A DNA stretch of 33,437 bases. Origin: Alkalibacterium gilvum (GTDB taxonomy: Bacteria > Bacillota > Bacilli > Lactobacillales > Carnobacteriaceae_A). Positions 1 to 7,503 of this stretch are shown piece by piece (position 1 is the stretch's first letter; every line of letters begins with the position of its first letter). Both the position numbers and the translations under genes were made by a program. The notes under the pieces are model-generated. The model did no database searches, was not told where the DNA came from, and saw nothing but the letters and a program-made list of their open reading frames with translations. The stretch lies in contig NZ_FNYW01000023.1 of assembly GCF_900109085.1 (NCBI RefSeq), forward strand, positions 1-33,437. Reading direction: 5' to 3'.

Positions 1-209
1 ATTTTTGTACCGTTTTTAGTAATCGAGTGTTCCTCATTCATCGATCCGCAGTGATGACAAGCCTTCGGCTTGTATGTCAATGTAGCTTGATAAACTAAGT
101 AGTTCGTCTCTTTTATCTTTTCTTCGGGACAAAGATAATTATTTACATCAAAAATAATGTTTTCATCTTTAATATTTAGTGAATTTCGTATAATATGAGA
201 GTGGGTCAT
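1..209 (-). CDS. ISL3-family transposase, N-terminal part (cut by window edge)
   Basis: Sixty-nine codons are visible from an ATG at 209 on the minus strand; the gene continues beyond base 1. A Shine-Dalgarno AAAGGAG lies about seven bases upstream (217-223), which fixes the start. The protein begins MTHSHIIRNSLNIKDENI and carries the N-terminal zinc-finger start typical of ISL3 transposases, with Cys51-x-x-Cys54 in the sequence KACHHCGS. ISL3 transposases are DDE enzymes that move their element by a circular intermediate; the catalytic part is not in this window, so intactness cannot be judged. A TATAAT-like -10 box lies on the minus strand at 244-249. Identification is by recognition of the N-terminal pattern. 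Confidence 0.75.
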   Translation of the reverse strand, partial: MTHSHIIRNSLNIKDENIIFDVNNYLCPEEKIKETNYLVYQATLTYKPKACHHCGSMNEEHSITKNGTK

Positions 210-281
210 GTAGATTCTCCTTTGATTGGTTTTCGTCGACTTAATTATAAGGGAATCTACTGGCCTTTTTCTATTGATATA

Positions 282-322
282 CAAAAAAACGTGCCAGCGA
301 GTTTTTAGAACTCACCAACACG
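282..322 (-). terminator. Minus-strand terminator upstream of the ISL3 transposase
   Basis: Read on the minus strand, 322-309 pairs with 303-290 in a 14-bp stem around a five-base loop, followed by seven T (289-283). Several pairs are G-U, so they form only in minus-strand RNA; the plus-strand RNA would have four C-A or A-C mismatches. It lies between the element end and the transposase promoter, so it would stop transcription entering from outside the element. Confidence 0.7.
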
Positions 323-337
323 ATTAATTATAGAACC

Positions 338-574
338 TTTCTTTTTAGGATCCTTTTTATTAGATATGTATTTAAATGAATTTTTGAAAAAGTTTCACAT
401 AGATTCTTTATGGCGAGTGTCTATTGTTTTAGTTGAGTGCGTCATATATATATTTGAAGATTAAGAGTTTTTTATTTTAAAACATTGTCTATTTGATGTG
501 ATTTTATCGTAATTTACATAAAAATCTGGTAAAATATGAAGGTGAAGAAACAAAAGGAGAGGAATGGTAAAAAA
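338..574. other. Intergenic region between ISL3 element and ykuJ
   Basis: About 240 AT-rich bases separate the presumed element end from the ykuJ start. I see no gene or strong hairpin here. The only clear signal is the extended -10 promoter at its right end (527-535). The upstream neighbour that once stood here is unknown because the insertion sequence covers it. Confidence 0.5.
527..535 (+). promoter_or_regulatory. Extended -10 promoter for ykuJ
   Basis: TGG followed by TAAAAT (530-535) forms a TGn-type extended -10 box; no good -35 hexamer lies at the usual distance. Transcription would start near 542, downstream of the ATG at 536, which argues against that ATG being the true start of ykuJ. 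Confidence 0.5.
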
Positions 575-829
575 ATGGAACCGTCCCAACTTATACCCAT
601 AATTAAAAGACTTGAGGCAATGCGCGAAGACCAAACAGGTGAATTACAGGTAAGACGCTTCGAGCGAAATGGCCAAGAAAAATGTATTGTACGTTATGAT
701 AATAAATCCAATATGTTTGAACTTGAAGATAGAATAAACAATCAGACCTACGAATTTGATAATATTGATTACGTAGCTGTAGAAATACTTGAGCTGATTC
801 AGCCTGCACCAACATCTACTGAAAGGTAA
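575..829 (+). CDS. ykuJ: YkuJ-like protein (DUF1797 family)
   Basis: An 84-residue cytoplasmic protein matching the small DUF1797/YkuJ family, about 79 residues in Bacillus subtilis. The diagnostic part is the C-terminal half, with MFELEDRINNQTYEFDNIDY followed by an IEL-type helix, as in YkuJ (FEL...YPFDNIDMVSIEIFELLQ). The family has a solved small alpha/beta fold but no assigned function. I start it at the ATG at 575 because an AAAGGAGAGG ribosome-binding site at 553-562 precedes it and because homologues begin near this Met. The in-frame ATG at 536 abuts the -10 box and probably lies outside the transcript. It is a single-gene unit with its own promoter and terminator. Confidence 0.8.
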   Translation: MEPSQLIPIIKRLEAMREDQTGELQVRRFERNGQEKCIVRYDNKSNMFELEDRINNQTYEFDNIDYVAVEILELIQPAPTSTER

Positions 830-832
830 GAA

Positions 833-871
833 GTGCACAAAAGAAAGTGCTTTGTGTACTTTCTTTTTTTT
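833..871 (+). terminator. Rho-independent terminator after ykuJ
   Basis: GTGCACAAA (833-841) pairs with TTTGTGTAC (851-859), nine pairs including one G-U, around a nine-base loop, followed by a T-rich tail (860-871). It ends the ykuJ transcript and separates it from the yqeG operon. Confidence 0.7.
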
Positions 872-916
872 AGGAAAACTTTTGCATTTAAAATGATTTT
901 AGTAAGGAGTGATCGT

Positions 917-1462
917 ATGTTTAATAGTTTTAAACCCACATGGATGGTTGAATCAATCTACCAGATAACACCTGAACAGTTGAAGAGTAAAAATATAAAA
1001 GCAGTCTTAACCGATTTAGATAATACACTTATCGCTTGGAATAACCCTGAAGCAACAGAGGAAACGATTGAATGGATCAAAACAATGAAACAAAATGATA
1101 TTAAAGTGGTTATACTATCAAATAATTCAAGAAAAAGAGTAAAGAAAGTTGCAACGATACTTGATTTAGACTTTGTTCCTAACGCCATGAAGCCATTAAC
1201 GATAGGGTTTAAAAAGGCAGTGAAGAAATACGCTTTTGACAAAGACGAATGGCTCATGGTTGGCGATCAGGTAATTACTGATATAAGAGGTGCAAATGAA
1301 ACAGGATTAAAAACGGTCCTTGTAAAACCTATTTTAGATTCTGATGCATGGAATACTCGACTAAATAGATATATAGAGCTGAAGATAATGAAATATCTAA
1401 TAAAAAAAGACCCCGAAATGAAATGGAGAGATACAATAGATGTCAGACGAATTACAGAATAA
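917..1462 (+). CDS. yqeG: YqeG family HAD-IIIA phosphatase
   Basis: A 181-residue HAD-superfamily phosphatase. Motif I is the DLDNT sequence with nucleophile Asp33 and acid/base Asp35, motif II is the ILSNN stretch (66-70), Lys92 fits motif III, and GDQVITD (116-122) is motif IV. The family is related to the mitochondrial/plastid phosphatidylglycerophosphate phosphatases (Gep4/PGPP1), so a phospholipid phosphatase role is possible but not shown here. An AAGGAG at 904-909, seven bases before the ATG at 917, decides the start; the longer open frame from 833 runs through the ykuJ terminator and is not expected to be translated. It opens a compact operon and its last 23 bases overlap yqeH. Confidence 0.88.
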   Translation: MFNSFKPTWMVESIYQITPEQLKSKNIKAVLTDLDNTLIAWNNPEATEETIEWIKTMKQNDIKVVILSNNSRKRVKKVATILDLDFVPNAMKPLTIGFKKAVKKYAFDKDEWLMVGDQVITDIRGANETGLKTVLVKPILDSDAWNTRLNRYIELKIMKYLIKKDPEMKWRDTIDVRRITE

Positions 1463-2570
1463 TGATTTAAGCTGCATAGGATGTGGCGCTTTATTGCAAT
1501 CAGAAGATAAACTAAAGTCAGGTTTTCTACCGGCTTCAGTTCTAAATAAGAAAAATTCAGAAGATCCTATTTATTGTAAACGTTGCTTCCGTCTTAGACA
1601 TTATAACGAGGTACAGGATATAGAATTAAGCGATGATGACTTTTTGAACATGCTACACGAGTTAAGTGTAGAAGATGCTCTTATAGTCAACGTTGTAGAT
1701 TTATTTGATTTCAGTGGGAGTATTATTTCTGGAATACAAAGATTTGCAGGGAATAATCCTATATTAATTGTTGCGAATAAAAGTGATTTGCTTCCGAAGT
1801 CTCTTCAAAATGGTAAGGTTCGTCAGTGGGTAACAGAGCAAGTACACAGTTATGGTATAAGACCTCAAAATGTCTACTTGACAAGTGCTCTAAGCAAAAA
1901 ATCAGTAGAAGATTTTATGCAGAACCTGGATAAAGAGCGTCAAGGAAGAGATGTGTATGTTGTTGGAACGACAAACGTAGGAAAATCTACGTTGATTAAC
2001 CAAATTATAAATATTGCTGCTGATACTGAAAATGTAATCACAACATCCTATTTCCCTGGGACCACATTGGGTAAAATTGAAATTCCATTGGATGATGATA
2101 AAATACTAGTAGACACACCTGGTATCATTCAAAAAAGTCAGCTGTCTCATTATCTAGATGCTAAAGATTTGAAGGTTGTAACACCAAGAAAAGAAGTGAA
2201 GCCAAAAACGTATCAATTGAATGATGATCAGACATTATTCTTTGGGGGGCTCGCACGTTTTGACTATGTGATGGGCGAAAGTAAAGAATCTTTCGTATGT
2301 TATGTATCTAATGAACTGTATACGCATCGAACGAAGACGGAAAAAGCGGATGAACTTTATGAGACTCAATTAGGCAAGTTGCTTACACCGCCAAATCTTG
2401 ATTCAGCTAGCGAATTGCCTGCATTAAAGCGATACGAATTTAAAATAAAAGAGCCTTCTGATATAGTGTTCAGTGGCTTAGGATGGGTTTCAACAGACGC
2501 TTCAGATATTATTGTTGCTGGATGGGCTCCTGCAGGCGTGGACGTTACAATAAGAAAACAGCTTATTTAA
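1440..2570 (+). CDS. yqeH: YqeH, circularly permuted ribosome-assembly GTPase
   Basis: A 376-residue GTPase needed for 30S subunit assembly in Bacillus. The order of motifs is permuted as in the YlqF/YawG group. An N-terminal zinc finger (Cys12, Cys15, Cys46, Cys49) is followed by G4 NKSD (113-116), G5 TSA (148-150), G1 GTTNVGKS (176-183), a G2 region with FPGTT (205-209) and G3 DTPG (225-228). A C-terminal domain follows, with LNDDQTLFFGGLARFDYV as in homologues. Length agrees with the family (366 in B. subtilis). The ATG at 1440 has GGAGAG about ten bases upstream, and the gene overlaps yqeG by 23 bases, implying translational coupling. yhbY, nadD, yqeK and rsfS follow, the usual cluster but without aroE, which B. 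subtilis has after yqeH. Confidence 0.96.
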   Translation: MSDELQNNDLSCIGCGALLQSEDKLKSGFLPASVLNKKNSEDPIYCKRCFRLRHYNEVQDIELSDDDFLNMLHELSVEDALIVNVVDLFDFSGSIISGIQRFAGNNPILIVANKSDLLPKSLQNGKVRQWVTEQVHSYGIRPQNVYLTSALSKKSVEDFMQNLDKERQGRDVYVVGTTNVGKSTLINQIINIAADTENVITTSYFPGTTLGKIEIPLDDDKILVDTPGIIQKSQLSHYLDAKDLKVVTPRKEVKPKTYQLNDDQTLFFGGLARFDYVMGESKESFVCYVSNELYTHRTKTEKADELYETQLGKLLTPPNLDSASELPALKRYEFKIKEPSDIVFSGLGWVSTDASDIIVAGWAPAGVDVTIRKQLI

Positions 2571-2600
2571 AAAAGGAACTATTAAGAAAAGAGGATGAAT

Positions 2601-2921
2601 ATGAATTTTACAGGTAAACAAAAACGTTTTTTGAGATCAGAAGCAAACGGTTTATCACCTATTTTTCAAATAGGTAAAAATGGATTGACTGTTGACATGA
2701 TAACGGAATTTCAAGACTCGATAGAAAATAAAGAATTAATGAAAGTTCAATTACTTCAAAATACAGACTGGACAGCCAGCGAAGCCGTTGCATTTATTGA
2801 AGAAAACTCAGATATAACAGTTGTACAAAAAGTAGGCAAAGTATTAGTGCTTTATAAAGCATCCGATAAGGAAAAATATCAGCGCTATTCATCTCGCATG
2901 CCTAAATCTAATCATTCATAA
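2601..2921 (+). CDS. yhbY: YhbY ribosome assembly RNA-binding protein
   Basis: A 106-residue protein of the CRM/YhbY fold (IF3-C-like alpha/beta), which binds pre-50S particles. It begins MNFTGKQKRFLRSEANGLSP and carries the conserved GKNG loop (25-28), the CRM equivalent of the GxxG RNA-binding loop. Two ATGs lie six bases apart (2595 and 2601). The ribosome-binding AAAGAGG ends at 2594, directly against the first ATG but six bases from the second, so 2601 is preferred and fits homologues that start ML/MNxTGKQ. It sits 30 bases after yqeH and 17 before nadD, in the same transcript. Confidence 0.93.
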   Translation: MNFTGKQKRFLRSEANGLSPIFQIGKNGLTVDMITEFQDSIENKELMKVQLLQNTDWTASEAVAFIEENSDITVVQKVGKVLVLYKASDKEKYQRYSSRMPKSNHS

Positions 2922-2938
2922 AAAGGAGAGAAGCAGCG

Positions 2939-3577
2939 TTGGTTAATAAAGTTACAAATGTTATGGAACCAGAAACTTTAACCGAGGTGTATGGGGCACT
3001 ACCTAAAAGAAAAGTAGGCATTTTAGGTGGAACATTTAATCCACCGCATTTGGGACATTTGGTAATAGCAGAACAAGTGAAGGACCAACTTGATCTAGAA
3101 GAAATTCTATTTATACCAAGCGCAGAACCTCCACATAAAAAAGAAAAAAAGACAATTGATGGACAGCATCGCCTAACCATGCTGTCTGAAACAATTAAGA
3201 GCAACCAGGATTTTAAAATAGAAGAATTAGAGCTGAAGCGTGGAGGCAAAAGTTTCACACATGACACAGTTTATGAACTTAAAAATGCTAACCCTGATGT
3301 CGATTACTATTTTATAATTGGTGCGGATATGGTTCAAGATCTGAAAAATTGGTATAAAATCGAGGAACTATTAAGTATGGTTCAATTTGTTGCAGTGAAT
3401 CGCCCAAGTTATAGTATGAATACTGGGTATCCTGTTATTGCAGTAGATGTTCCTAACATCGATATAAGTTCAACACTTATTCGCCAAAAAGTAAGTGATC
3501 AGTGCTCTATAAGATATTTAGTTTCTGAAGAGGTGGAGAAGTATATTGAAAGTGAAGGACTGTATAAAAATGAATGA
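2939..3577 (+). CDS. nadD: Nicotinate-nucleotide adenylyltransferase
   Basis: A 212-residue enzyme that adenylates nicotinate mononucleotide with ATP to give deamido-NAD, the penultimate step of NAD synthesis. The nucleotidyltransferase signature GGTFNPPHLGHL (30-41) contains the catalytic HxGH pair His37 and His40; near the C-terminus DISSTLIRQ matches the conserved ISSTxIR motif that contacts the triphosphate. The start is TTG at 2939, ten bases after AAGGAG (2923-2928). This keeps a roughly 23-residue N-terminal extension before KVGILGG that many Lactobacillales NadD proteins share. The last eight bases overlap yqeK. Confidence 0.95.
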   Translation: MVNKVTNVMEPETLTEVYGALPKRKVGILGGTFNPPHLGHLVIAEQVKDQLDLEEILFIPSAEPPHKKEKKTIDGQHRLTMLSETIKSNQDFKIEELELKRGGKSFTHDTVYELKNANPDVDYYFIIGADMVQDLKNWYKIEELLSMVQFVAVNRPSYSMNTGYPVIAVDVPNIDISSTLIRQKVSDQCSIRYLVSEEVEKYIESEGLYKNE

Positions 3578-4172
3578 TACAGAAGTAGATTATCAGAATA
3601 ATTATATCCGGTTAAACAGAAAAGAACTTATCAATATTATGAATGAATCTATGAGTTCTAGTAGATATCAGCATGTTTTAAGAGTTGAACAAACCGCTTT
3701 AAAACTTGCTGATAAATATGATATCGATAAGGAAAAAGTCAGTATTGCAGCTTTGGCTCATGACTATGCGAAAGAAAGACCTGATGCTGAAATGAGAGAT
3801 CTCATAATTAGTGAAAACCTAGAATTAGATATGCTTCAATTTGGCAACAATATATGGCACGGTCCGTTGGGTGCTATGCTTATGAAAAATGAATTTGAGC
3901 TTGAGGACGAAGAGGTTTTAGAAGCAATCAAAGTGCATACTATCGGAGGTCCGATGATGGGGAGGATAGCTCAGGTTATCTATATAGCTGATTACATTGA
4001 GCCTAAACGCTCTCAAAAAGGAGTAGAAAAAGCGAGGGAACTTGCTGATTTGGATTTAGAAAAAGCCGTTACTTATATTACAGGGCAAACGCTAAAATAT
4101 TTAGTTAAGAACAAAAAGAAAATATACCCTAAAGCTGTTGAGACATATAACACATGGGTAGCTAAAAATTAA
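3570..4172 (+). CDS. yqeK: YqeK, HD-domain diadenosine tetraphosphatase
   Basis: A 200-residue HD-domain metallohydrolase. The HD pair is His64-Asp65 in ALAHDYAKERP, with upstream His35 in SSRYQHVLRVEQ and downstream motifs WHGPLGA, HTIGG and ADYIEP matching YqeK. Family members hydrolyse Ap4A symmetrically to two ADP. The ATG at 3570 has GAAGGA ten bases upstream and overlaps the nadD stop by eight bases, so the TTG at 3546, inside nadD, is unlikely to be used. The position between nadD and rsfS is the standard one in Firmicutes, and fused NadD-YqeK proteins exist elsewhere. Confidence 0.93.
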   Translation: MNDTEVDYQNNYIRLNRKELINIMNESMSSSRYQHVLRVEQTALKLADKYDIDKEKVSIAALAHDYAKERPDAEMRDLIISENLELDMLQFGNNIWHGPLGAMLMKNEFELEDEEVLEAIKVHTIGGPMMGRIAQVIYIADYIEPKRSQKGVEKARELADLDLEKAVTYITGQTLKYLVKNKKKIYPKAVETYNTWVAKN

Positions 4173-4184
4173 GGAGAAAATAAA

Positions 4185-4541
4185 ATGCAGAAATCACTTG
4201 ATTTACTTGAACAAGTTGTAAAAGCAGCAGATTCTAAACAAGCAAATGATATTGTTGCTCTTGATATGAAAGAAGTTTCTTTATTAGCAGACTACTTTGT
4301 TATATTGCATGCTAATAACGAGAGGCAATTAAATGCTATTGCTCGAAATATTTTAGATGAAGCAGATGAACATGGGAATGAAATAAAGCGTATAGAGGGT
4401 AAAGACGAAGGAAAATGGATTCTTATTGACTTAGGTGACGTTATCATCCATTTATTTAATGAAGAAGAGCGTGAATTTTATAAATTAGAGCGTTTATGGT
4501 CCGATGCTGGACATGTAGATATTAGCAACTGGTTAGATTAA
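4185..4541 (+). CDS. rsfS: Ribosomal silencing factor RsfS
   Basis: A 118-residue RsfS/YqeL/Iojap protein. Family members bind L14 on the 50S subunit and block joining to 30S when nutrients are short. Recognisable conserved parts are the IVALDMKE strand (23-30), ADYFVILHANNERQ (35-48), the IEGKDEGKWILIDLGDVIIH strand pair and the acidic FNEEEREFY tail motif. Full length for the family. The start has AAGGAG overlapping the yqeK stop (4172-4177). The stop codon overlaps the ATG of the following methyltransferase by one base (TAATG), a translational-coupling arrangement. Confidence 0.95.
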   Translation: MQKSLDLLEQVVKAADSKQANDIVALDMKEVSLLADYFVILHANNERQLNAIARNILDEADEHGNEIKRIEGKDEGKWILIDLGDVIIHLFNEEEREFYKLERLWSDAGHVDISNWLD

Positions 4542-5263
4542 TGGATTACAACTGGTTTGCGAAAGTTTATGATGATTTGATGGATGAAACATTATACCAG
4601 CAGTGGTTAAAGTATACTGAGGAACACATACCCAATGAAGAACAAATTTTGGAACTAGGTAGTGGGACAGGGATTTTAGGAATAAAATTAAAAGAAAAGG
4701 GTTATGATATATCCGGTCTAGATTTATCTGATGAAATGCTGAGCCTAGCGTTCAACAGACAAATGGAGTCAGGCGTTACATTTCCTTTGATTCAGGGGGA
4801 TATGAAAAATTTAGCAGATTTACCCCTTTATTCCAATATTATCTGCTATAGTGACGCCCTTTGTTATATGAAGAATGAGAATGAGTTGTTATCGGTCTTC
4901 AAAGAAGTTTACAGCAAACTTGAAAAAGGTGGTATGTTTCTTTTTGATGTCCATTCAATTTATCAAATTTCAGAATTTTTAAGGACATCCTTTCATGCAG
5001 AGACAGATAATATTGTCTTTCTATGGGATAGCTTTGAAGGAGATCATCCGCACTCAGTGGAGCATCAATTATCATTTTTTGTGAACGATACTGAAAATAG
5101 ATATGAACGCTATGAAGAAGTACACAAAGAACGAACTTATCCACTAGAAACCTATTCAAAGTTATTGAAAGAAGTAGGATTTTTAAATATAGAAATAAAA
5201 GCTGATTTTACAGAAGAAGTAACAGATGATAGCAAGCGCTGGTTCTTTGCATGTTCTAAATGA
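4541..5263 (+). CDS. Class I SAM-dependent methyltransferase (YqeM type)
   Basis: A 240-residue methyltransferase. The SAM-binding motif I is ILELGSGTGILG (36-47), followed by GYDISGLDLSDEML (54-67), whose acidic residue should hold the ribose, and IQGDMKNL as motif III. The substrate is not known; the constant position after rsfS in Firmicutes (yqeM in B. subtilis) suggests a role near ribosome or tRNA biology, which is inference only. It begins at the ATG fused to the rsfS stop (TAATG at 4539-4543), has no clear ribosome-binding site of its own, and so probably depends on coupling to rsfS translation. Confidence 0.87.
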   Translation: MDYNWFAKVYDDLMDETLYQQWLKYTEEHIPNEEQILELGSGTGILGIKLKEKGYDISGLDLSDEMLSLAFNRQMESGVTFPLIQGDMKNLADLPLYSNIICYSDALCYMKNENELLSVFKEVYSKLEKGGMFLFDVHSIYQISEFLRTSFHAETDNIVFLWDSFEGDHPHSVEHQLSFFVNDTENRYERYEEVHKERTYPLETYSKLLKEVGFLNIEIKADFTEEVTDDSKRWFFACSK

Positions 5264-5277
5264 TAAGGAGTTAGATA

Positions 5278-6465
5278 ATGAAAATATGTGGCGTTGTAAC
5301 AGAATACAATCCTTTCCACAATGGCCATTTATATCAGCTTGAAGAGGCGAAGAAAAAAACAGGAGCAGATGTAATGATCGTAGCCATGTCAGGGAATTTT
5401 CTTCAGCGGGGAGAACCGGCAATTATTGATAAATGGCAAAGAGCATCTGTGGCAATTCAACACGGTGCAGATATGGTTGTAGAAATCCCCTCAGCTTTCA
5501 GCGTGCAACCTGCAGATTTATTTGCAAAAGGCGCCATTAGCTTGTTAGTGAAACTTGGGATTGATGTCTTAAGTTTTGGGAGTGAAACAGGTGAGGGAAA
5601 AGATTTTAGCGAAGCTGCAAAAATATATCTTGAAAATGAAGAATTGATCAATAAAATCTTTCAAAAAAAACAAGCGCAAGAATTAACGTATGCTAAAAAT
5701 ATGAGCCAATTACTAAAAAAGTACTTTCCAGAAATTACACTTGATTTAACTCAACCCAATAATATGCTGGGATTTGCCTATGCTAAAGAATTACAAAAGA
5801 AAAGTGAGCCAATTAGCATTCAAACAATAAGAAGAAAAAACAGTCATTATCATGATCAAAAAGTAAAAGCTGATGATAGAATAGCAAGTGCCACTGCTAT
5901 TAGAAAATTACTTTTGTCTTCTGATGAATGGTTATATAAAAAAAAGCTCCCTTTCCCCAAAGAGACACAGCTCTGTTTGCATCAGAGTAAGCTAGTTCAT
6001 TGGGAAGATTTCTTTCCGTATTTAAAATACAAAATATTAACTGCCTCTCTAGAAGAATTAAATCAAATCTATCTAATGGAGGAAGGGCTTGAGTATAGGA
6101 TTAAAGCTGTCATTAAAGAAGCTGAAAGCATGACGGATTTCTTAACAAGGCTCAAGACGAAACAACTTTCTTGGACGAGGTTACAACGTCTATGTTTCTA
6201 CATTCTTCTTGATCAAAAAAAAGAAGAAGTTGAGGGTAGGTTGAAAAAAATAGATTACATTCGAGTTCTTGGTTTTAACAAAACAGGGCAGGCCTATCTT
6301 AGTAAAATGAAAAGACAAATTAAAACACCACTTATTACTAACGTTAATCAAAAAAATAGCACACTACTCTCTTATGATATCACTGTAGGTAATGTGTATA
6401 GGTTAGCGGACAGTTGTAAGATAAAAAGTCAAGATTTTAGAAGAAAGCCTATAAAAATTGATTGA
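5278..6465 (+). CDS. tmcAL: tRNA(Met) cytidine acetate ligase TmcAL
   Basis: A 395-residue TmcAL (formerly YlbM). The enzyme activates acetate with ATP to acetyl-AMP and acetylates the wobble cytidine of elongator tRNA(Met) to ac4C34. It has the nucleotidyltransferase core: VVTEYNPFHNGHLYQL contains the HxGH motif His14-Asn15-Gly16-His17, then MSGNFLQRGEPAI and EIPSAFSVQPADLFAKGA, both highly conserved. Length matches the family (about 390-415). The ATG at 5278 has AAGGAG at 5265-5270. It ends the yqeG operon; its stop codon lies inside the -35 box of the next promoter. Confidence 0.94.
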   Translation: MKICGVVTEYNPFHNGHLYQLEEAKKKTGADVMIVAMSGNFLQRGEPAIIDKWQRASVAIQHGADMVVEIPSAFSVQPADLFAKGAISLLVKLGIDVLSFGSETGEGKDFSEAAKIYLENEELINKIFQKKQAQELTYAKNMSQLLKKYFPEITLDLTQPNNMLGFAYAKELQKKSEPISIQTIRRKNSHYHDQKVKADDRIASATAIRKLLLSSDEWLYKKKLPFPKETQLCLHQSKLVHWEDFFPYLKYKILTASLEELNQIYLMEEGLEYRIKAVIKEAESMTDFLTRLKTKQLSWTRLQRLCFYILLDQKKEEVEGRLKKIDYIRVLGFNKTGQAYLSKMKRQIKTPLITNVNQKNSTLLSYDITVGNVYRLADSCKIKSQDFRRKPIKID

Positions 6466-6490
6466 CATAACCTTTTTAAACTAGTATAAT
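6462..6490 (+). promoter_or_regulatory. Consensus sigma-A promoter of yceD-rpmF
   Basis: TTGACA (6462-6467) and TATAAT (6485-6490) are separated by exactly 17 bases, a perfect housekeeping promoter. The -35 box contains the stop codon of tmcAL (6463-6465). The transcript has a leader of about 90 bases before yceD; within it TAATGTT (6527-6533) and AACATTA (6543-6549) form a 7-bp inverted repeat of unknown meaning. Confidence 0.88.
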
Positions 6491-6584
6491 TATTTTTGTT
6501 GCTTAATTAAACAATTAAAAAAATCGTAATGTTTGTGCCTATAACATTATTTGACAAAGGACGCTTAGCACTGAGGTGAAGTCT

Positions 6585-7145
6585 ATGAAGATAAAATGGG
6601 CATTAAATGAATTGAAAAAATATCAAGATTCTCCATTAACTATAGATGGTACTGTTGATTTAGAAAAGTCTTTGAAAGAACGAGATGATTCTATACTTTC
6701 AGCAAGTCCAGTTTCTTTAAAAGGAACAGTGTCAGTTGATGAGAAATCTGTATATTATGTTGATATGATGATTAATGTAACTGTTAAATTACCTTCTTCG
6801 CGCTCTTTAGAGCCTGTTGAAATGTTGATGACAGTACCTTTTTCAGAAGTTTACTTGGCAAATGATTCTTCAGTAAGTGTAGAACAATTTTCAGAAGGAG
6901 AATTGGTTGAACCTTTATCCACTGATACACTTGATCTTAAAAAACCGATAGAAGATGCTATATTAACAAGTAAGCCATCCCAAATCTTCACATCAAAAGA
7001 ACTTGAGTCGGATGAAATGCCAAAAGGTAGCGATTGGGTTGTTTTACCTGAAGATAAACATAATAATGATATGTATTCATCTAGTGATGAAGGTGATCCG
7101 AGGTTTGCAGTACTCAAGGGTCTCTTCGAAGACAATAACGATTAA
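6585..7145 (+). CDS. yceD: YceD family protein (DUF177), 23S rRNA accumulation factor
   Basis: A 186-residue DUF177/YceD protein. In other bacteria and plastids YceD is needed for normal 23S rRNA accumulation, and the gene is almost always directly upstream of rpmF, as here. Visible support is the N-terminus MKIKWALNELKKYQDSPLTIDG, the central beta region with VDMMINVTVKLPSSRS, and the acidic C-terminus ending in RFAVLKGLFE, typical of the family. The central CxxC pair of many DUF177 proteins is absent. GAGGTG (6573-6578) six bases before the ATG at 6585 decides the start over the GTG at 6576, which is part of the ribosome-binding site. Confidence 0.87.
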   Translation: MKIKWALNELKKYQDSPLTIDGTVDLEKSLKERDDSILSASPVSLKGTVSVDEKSVYYVDMMINVTVKLPSSRSLEPVEMLMTVPFSEVYLANDSSVSVEQFSEGELVEPLSTDTLDLKKPIEDAILTSKPSQIFTSKELESDEMPKGSDWVVLPEDKHNNDMYSSSDEGDPRFAVLKGLFEDNND

Positions 7146-7185
7146 TCGATAAAATCAGAAACCTTTTAAGGAGGTGTGTTGGAAA

Positions 7186-7365
7186 ATGGCAGTACCTAAA
7201 AGAAGAACATCTACTAGCAGAAAAGCAAAAAGACGTACTCATATTAAATTGGATCTTCCAAACATGAGTGATTGTCCAAACTGTGGAGAAGTTAAACGTA
7301 ATCATCACGTTTGCCCTTCATGCGGACATTACGCAGGTAAAGAAGTAATCAATAAAGAAGGATAA
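7186..7365 (+). CDS. rpmF: 50S ribosomal protein L32
   Basis: A 59-residue L32 with the canonical start [19 protein letters not shown] and a C-terminal zinc ribbon, Cys30-x-x-Cys33 and Cys43-x-x-Cys46. This is the zinc-containing (C+) form. A full anti-SD match AAGGAGGT (7168-7175) stands ten bases before the ATG at 7186, as expected for a highly expressed ribosomal protein; the GTG at 7174 lies inside it and is not the start. It follows yceD by 40 bases and is the last gene before a strong terminator. Confidence 0.97.
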   Translation: MAVPKRRTSTSRKAKRRTHIKLDLPNMSDCPNCGEVKRNHHVCPSCGHYAGKEVINKEG

Positions 7366-7390
7366 TCTAATCATTCTTTAAAGCAAAGCA

Positions 7391-7428
7391 AAAAAGTGCT
7401 TATGACAAATGTTCATAAGTACTTTTTT
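7391..7428 (+). terminator. Rho-independent terminator after rpmF
   Basis: A 15-bp stem pairs 7391-7405 with 7413-7427 around loop CAAATGT, with one G-U, and ends in six T (7423-7428); the A-tract at 7391-7395 could let it work in both directions. Confidence 0.88.
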
Positions 7429-7438
7429 GATTTTTATG

Positions 7439-7447
7439 TGATATAAT
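7439..7447 (+). promoter_or_regulatory. Extended -10 promoter for the DUF3397 gene
   Basis: TGA followed by TATAAT (7442-7447) is a full extended -10 element just behind the rpmF terminator. No standard -35 box is visible. It serves the single membrane-protein gene that follows. Confidence 0.55.
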
Positions 7448-7503
7448 CGTCATATAAATTATCGGATAATCGATTTTATTTGATAGGAAATGGAAGTGAG
7501 AGC

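Larger units (their letters stand above)
1..337 (-). mobile_element. ISL3-family insertion sequence, 5' end only
   Basis: The left part of the window holds the start of an ISL3-type transposase gene on the minus strand, its ribosome-binding site and about 130 bases of leader. The outer end is placed near 337 because the minus strand there begins with GGTTCTATAATTAATC, which resembles the GG(T/C)TCT-type termini of ISL3 elements. The other end lies outside the window, so neither the terminal inverted repeat nor the target duplication can be verified. The boundary is an inference; the transposase identity is firmer. Confidence 0.6.

Noticed and set aside
833-916. N-terminal extension of YqeG from 833
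   Set aside because: It runs through the ykuJ terminator hairpin, has no Shine-Dalgarno, and homologues begin at the MFNSFKPTW position.
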